Shown here: piece by piece, positions 21,521-22,366 of the stretch | How positions within the stretch are numbered: position 1 is the stretch's first letter | How the letters are laid out: every line of letters begins with the position of its first letter | Assembly: GCA_964519835.1 (NCBI GenBank) | Contig: CAZFLD010000068.1 | Span: forward strand, 1-22,366 | DNA from: CAZFLD01 sp964519835 | GTDB lineage: Bacteria; Spirochaetota; Spirochaetia; DSM-27196; CAZFLD01 | DNA length: 22,366 bases | Direction of reading: 5' to 3' | Notes under the pieces: model-generated | The model's input: the letters and a program-made list of their open reading frames with translations, nothing else | Database searches by the model: none | What the model was told of the DNA's origin: nothing | Position numbers and translations under genes: made by a program

Positions 21521-22035
21521 CTCAAGAGCCCAAAATGAGAACCTGGAACCACCAACTCTACTTCGGCGAGCTCCCTGGGAAAGCAAGCGGTCCGGCGCCG
21601 GGCGGCGACCTGTCGGAGTGGATCGACAAGATGCGGTACCACGGCATTCGAATCGTTGTTTGCTTGGTGCCGGACGAGGGCATCGCGGCTCACAGCCCGG
21701 AGTATTCCGCATGGCGAGCGCACGAGCGGGATCGCGGCGACTACGAGCTCATCGACTTCCCCATACCGACTTCAACCCGCCGGATCCGGATCGGGCCGCC
21801 GCCTTTTGGGAGCTGGCCCGCAAGCTGGCAGGCCGTGTCCAAGCGGGTGAGAAGGCGTTTATCCACTGCGGCGCCGGCATCGGACGGACCGGCACCATGG
21901 CAATCGCAGTCCTGATGGTGATGGGAAAGAGCTACGACGAGGCGATTGAAGCGATACACGCCGCCGGCTCGTATCCCGAATCACCGACACAGCAGGCCTT
22001 TCTGAAGGCGAGGGCGTTCTGAGCTGCGCATGGGC
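21517..22035. repeat. 520-bp duplicated block, copy 2
   Basis: Second copy of the PTP block at 16863-17382, 519 bp because of the single-base deletion at about 21766. It is joined on the left to the MNT relic and on the right to unrelated sequence. Confidence 0.85.
21535..22022 (+). pseudogene. Protein tyrosine phosphatase, copy 3, frameshifted
   Basis: The first 78 codons (M-R-T-W-N-H-Q-L-Y-F to I-D-F-P-I-P) are in one frame. Then D-F-N-P-P-D-P-D-R-A-A-A-F-W to the end lies in the next frame. Compared with copy 2 (CCATACGCGAC), copy 3 has CCATACCGAC, one base fewer, at about 21766. The catalytic loop H-C-G-A-G-I-G-R-T-G-T, with the normal Thr, is intact but out of frame. Translation from the ATG would stop at 21915 with an unrelated tail. 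It is a recent pseudogene or a sequencing error. Confidence 0.85.
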
Positions 22036-22190
22036 CTCGGAAAGACTCATCTGCTATCATCCGCCAATGCAAGAGGGCAGCGCGAAGTGGAACACCGTCG
22101 GTCTTCGGCCCCGTCACCTCGTCGGGGCGAAGTTCGGTGCTTGCCGGACCCGTTGCTCGTATCAGTCTCACAGAAGCTCTGGATCAGTGT

Positions 22191-22366
22191 ATGCTGAGGA
22201 GGACCGGGCGCGCTGCGAGGACGGTGGGGCGGCGCCTGGATGAAACAGATCAGATCGCCATAAAGTTCACACAGTACTTCTTGCACCGACGAAACCGCAC
22301 TGACCGCGAAAGGACTACCGACGAATGGATCGAGAGAGCTGTTAACAACCCGCTTTGTGTGGAGGT
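22191..22366 (+). CDS. Probable DUF4258-like toxin, 3' end beyond window
   Basis: An open frame runs off the right edge. After a basic start region it reads I-A-I-K-F-T-Q-Y-F-L-H-R-R, then T-D-E-W-I-E-R-A-V-N-N-P-L-C-V-E. The D/E-x-W-I-x-x-A-x-x-x-P-x-x-x-E pattern is typical of a small toxin-like family related to DUF4258, usually followed by an acidic antitoxin. The start is uncertain: ATG 22191 is the first choice, and later GTG codons are possible. With only about 58 codons visible the assignment is tentative. Confidence 0.5.
   Translation, partial: MLRRTGRAARTVGRRLDETDQIAIKFTQYFLHRRNRTDRERTTDEWIERAVNNPLCVE

Noticed and set aside
1..22366. CRISPR arrays, tRNA or rRNA genes, integrases, complete insertion sequences
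   Set aside because: No regularly spaced short repeats, no tRNA-like CCA ends or anticodon arms, and no tyrosine/serine recombinase or DDE-transposase motifs were seen on either strand.

Overview
The window is an accessory region of a diderm bacterium. A lipoprotein with a lipobox and a secreted protein with an ordinary signal peptide point to an outer membrane. Base composition is moderately GC-rich, GTG and TTG starts are frequent, and Shine-Dalgarno motifs are purine-rich. I cannot name the genus from the sequence. There are no rRNA or tRNA genes, no integrase and no intact transposase. Nearly every recognisable gene belongs to a class linked to genome defence, toxin-antitoxin (TA) control or regulation, and many are broken.

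Left part (1-5050). A lipoprotein (cut by the window edge) and an unknown 213-aa protein lie on the + strand. A class I methyltransferase and a phospholipase-D/SF2-helicase fusion lie on the - strand, coupled by a TTGA start/stop overlap.

Centre-left (5089-9823). An XRE-type HTH regulator broken by a frameshift is divergent from a + strand run: a DUF262/DUF1524 (GmrSD-like) HNH protein, a uracil-DNA-glycosylase-like protein, a PD-(D/E)XK nuclease gene split by one in-frame TAA, and a dual-specificity-type phosphatase (PTP). This is the best candidate for an unrecognised defence cluster.

Centre (9820-14357, - strand). From upstream to downstream: a DUF1643 protein, a secreted protein, a double AAA+ ATPase and a WYL-domain regulator. 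The last two are 14 bp apart and probably one operon.

Right part (14.4-22.4 kb). A decayed, recombination-rich TA island: an IS3-type transposase relic, DUF6978/DUF1828-1829, PTP copy 2, a RHH antitoxin with a decayed MazF, BrnT/BrnA, YefM/YoeB, an internally deleted BrnT with a truncated CopG antitoxin, an MNT/HEPN pair, a doubly deleted MNT relic, a frameshifted PTP copy 3, and the 5' end of a probable further toxin gene. The HEPN stop codon lies inside a structure that looks like an integron attC site. The sequence following its right arm is the start of a second, degraded copy of the MNT cassette. Several dispersed repeats (a 520-bp PTP block, an 83-bp element, a ~33-bp boundary motif, a ~60-bp repeat) show the region was built by repeated duplication, insertion and deletion.

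The genes appear to work as independent small modules. PTP genes recur next to three different modules, which is the most unusual pattern here.
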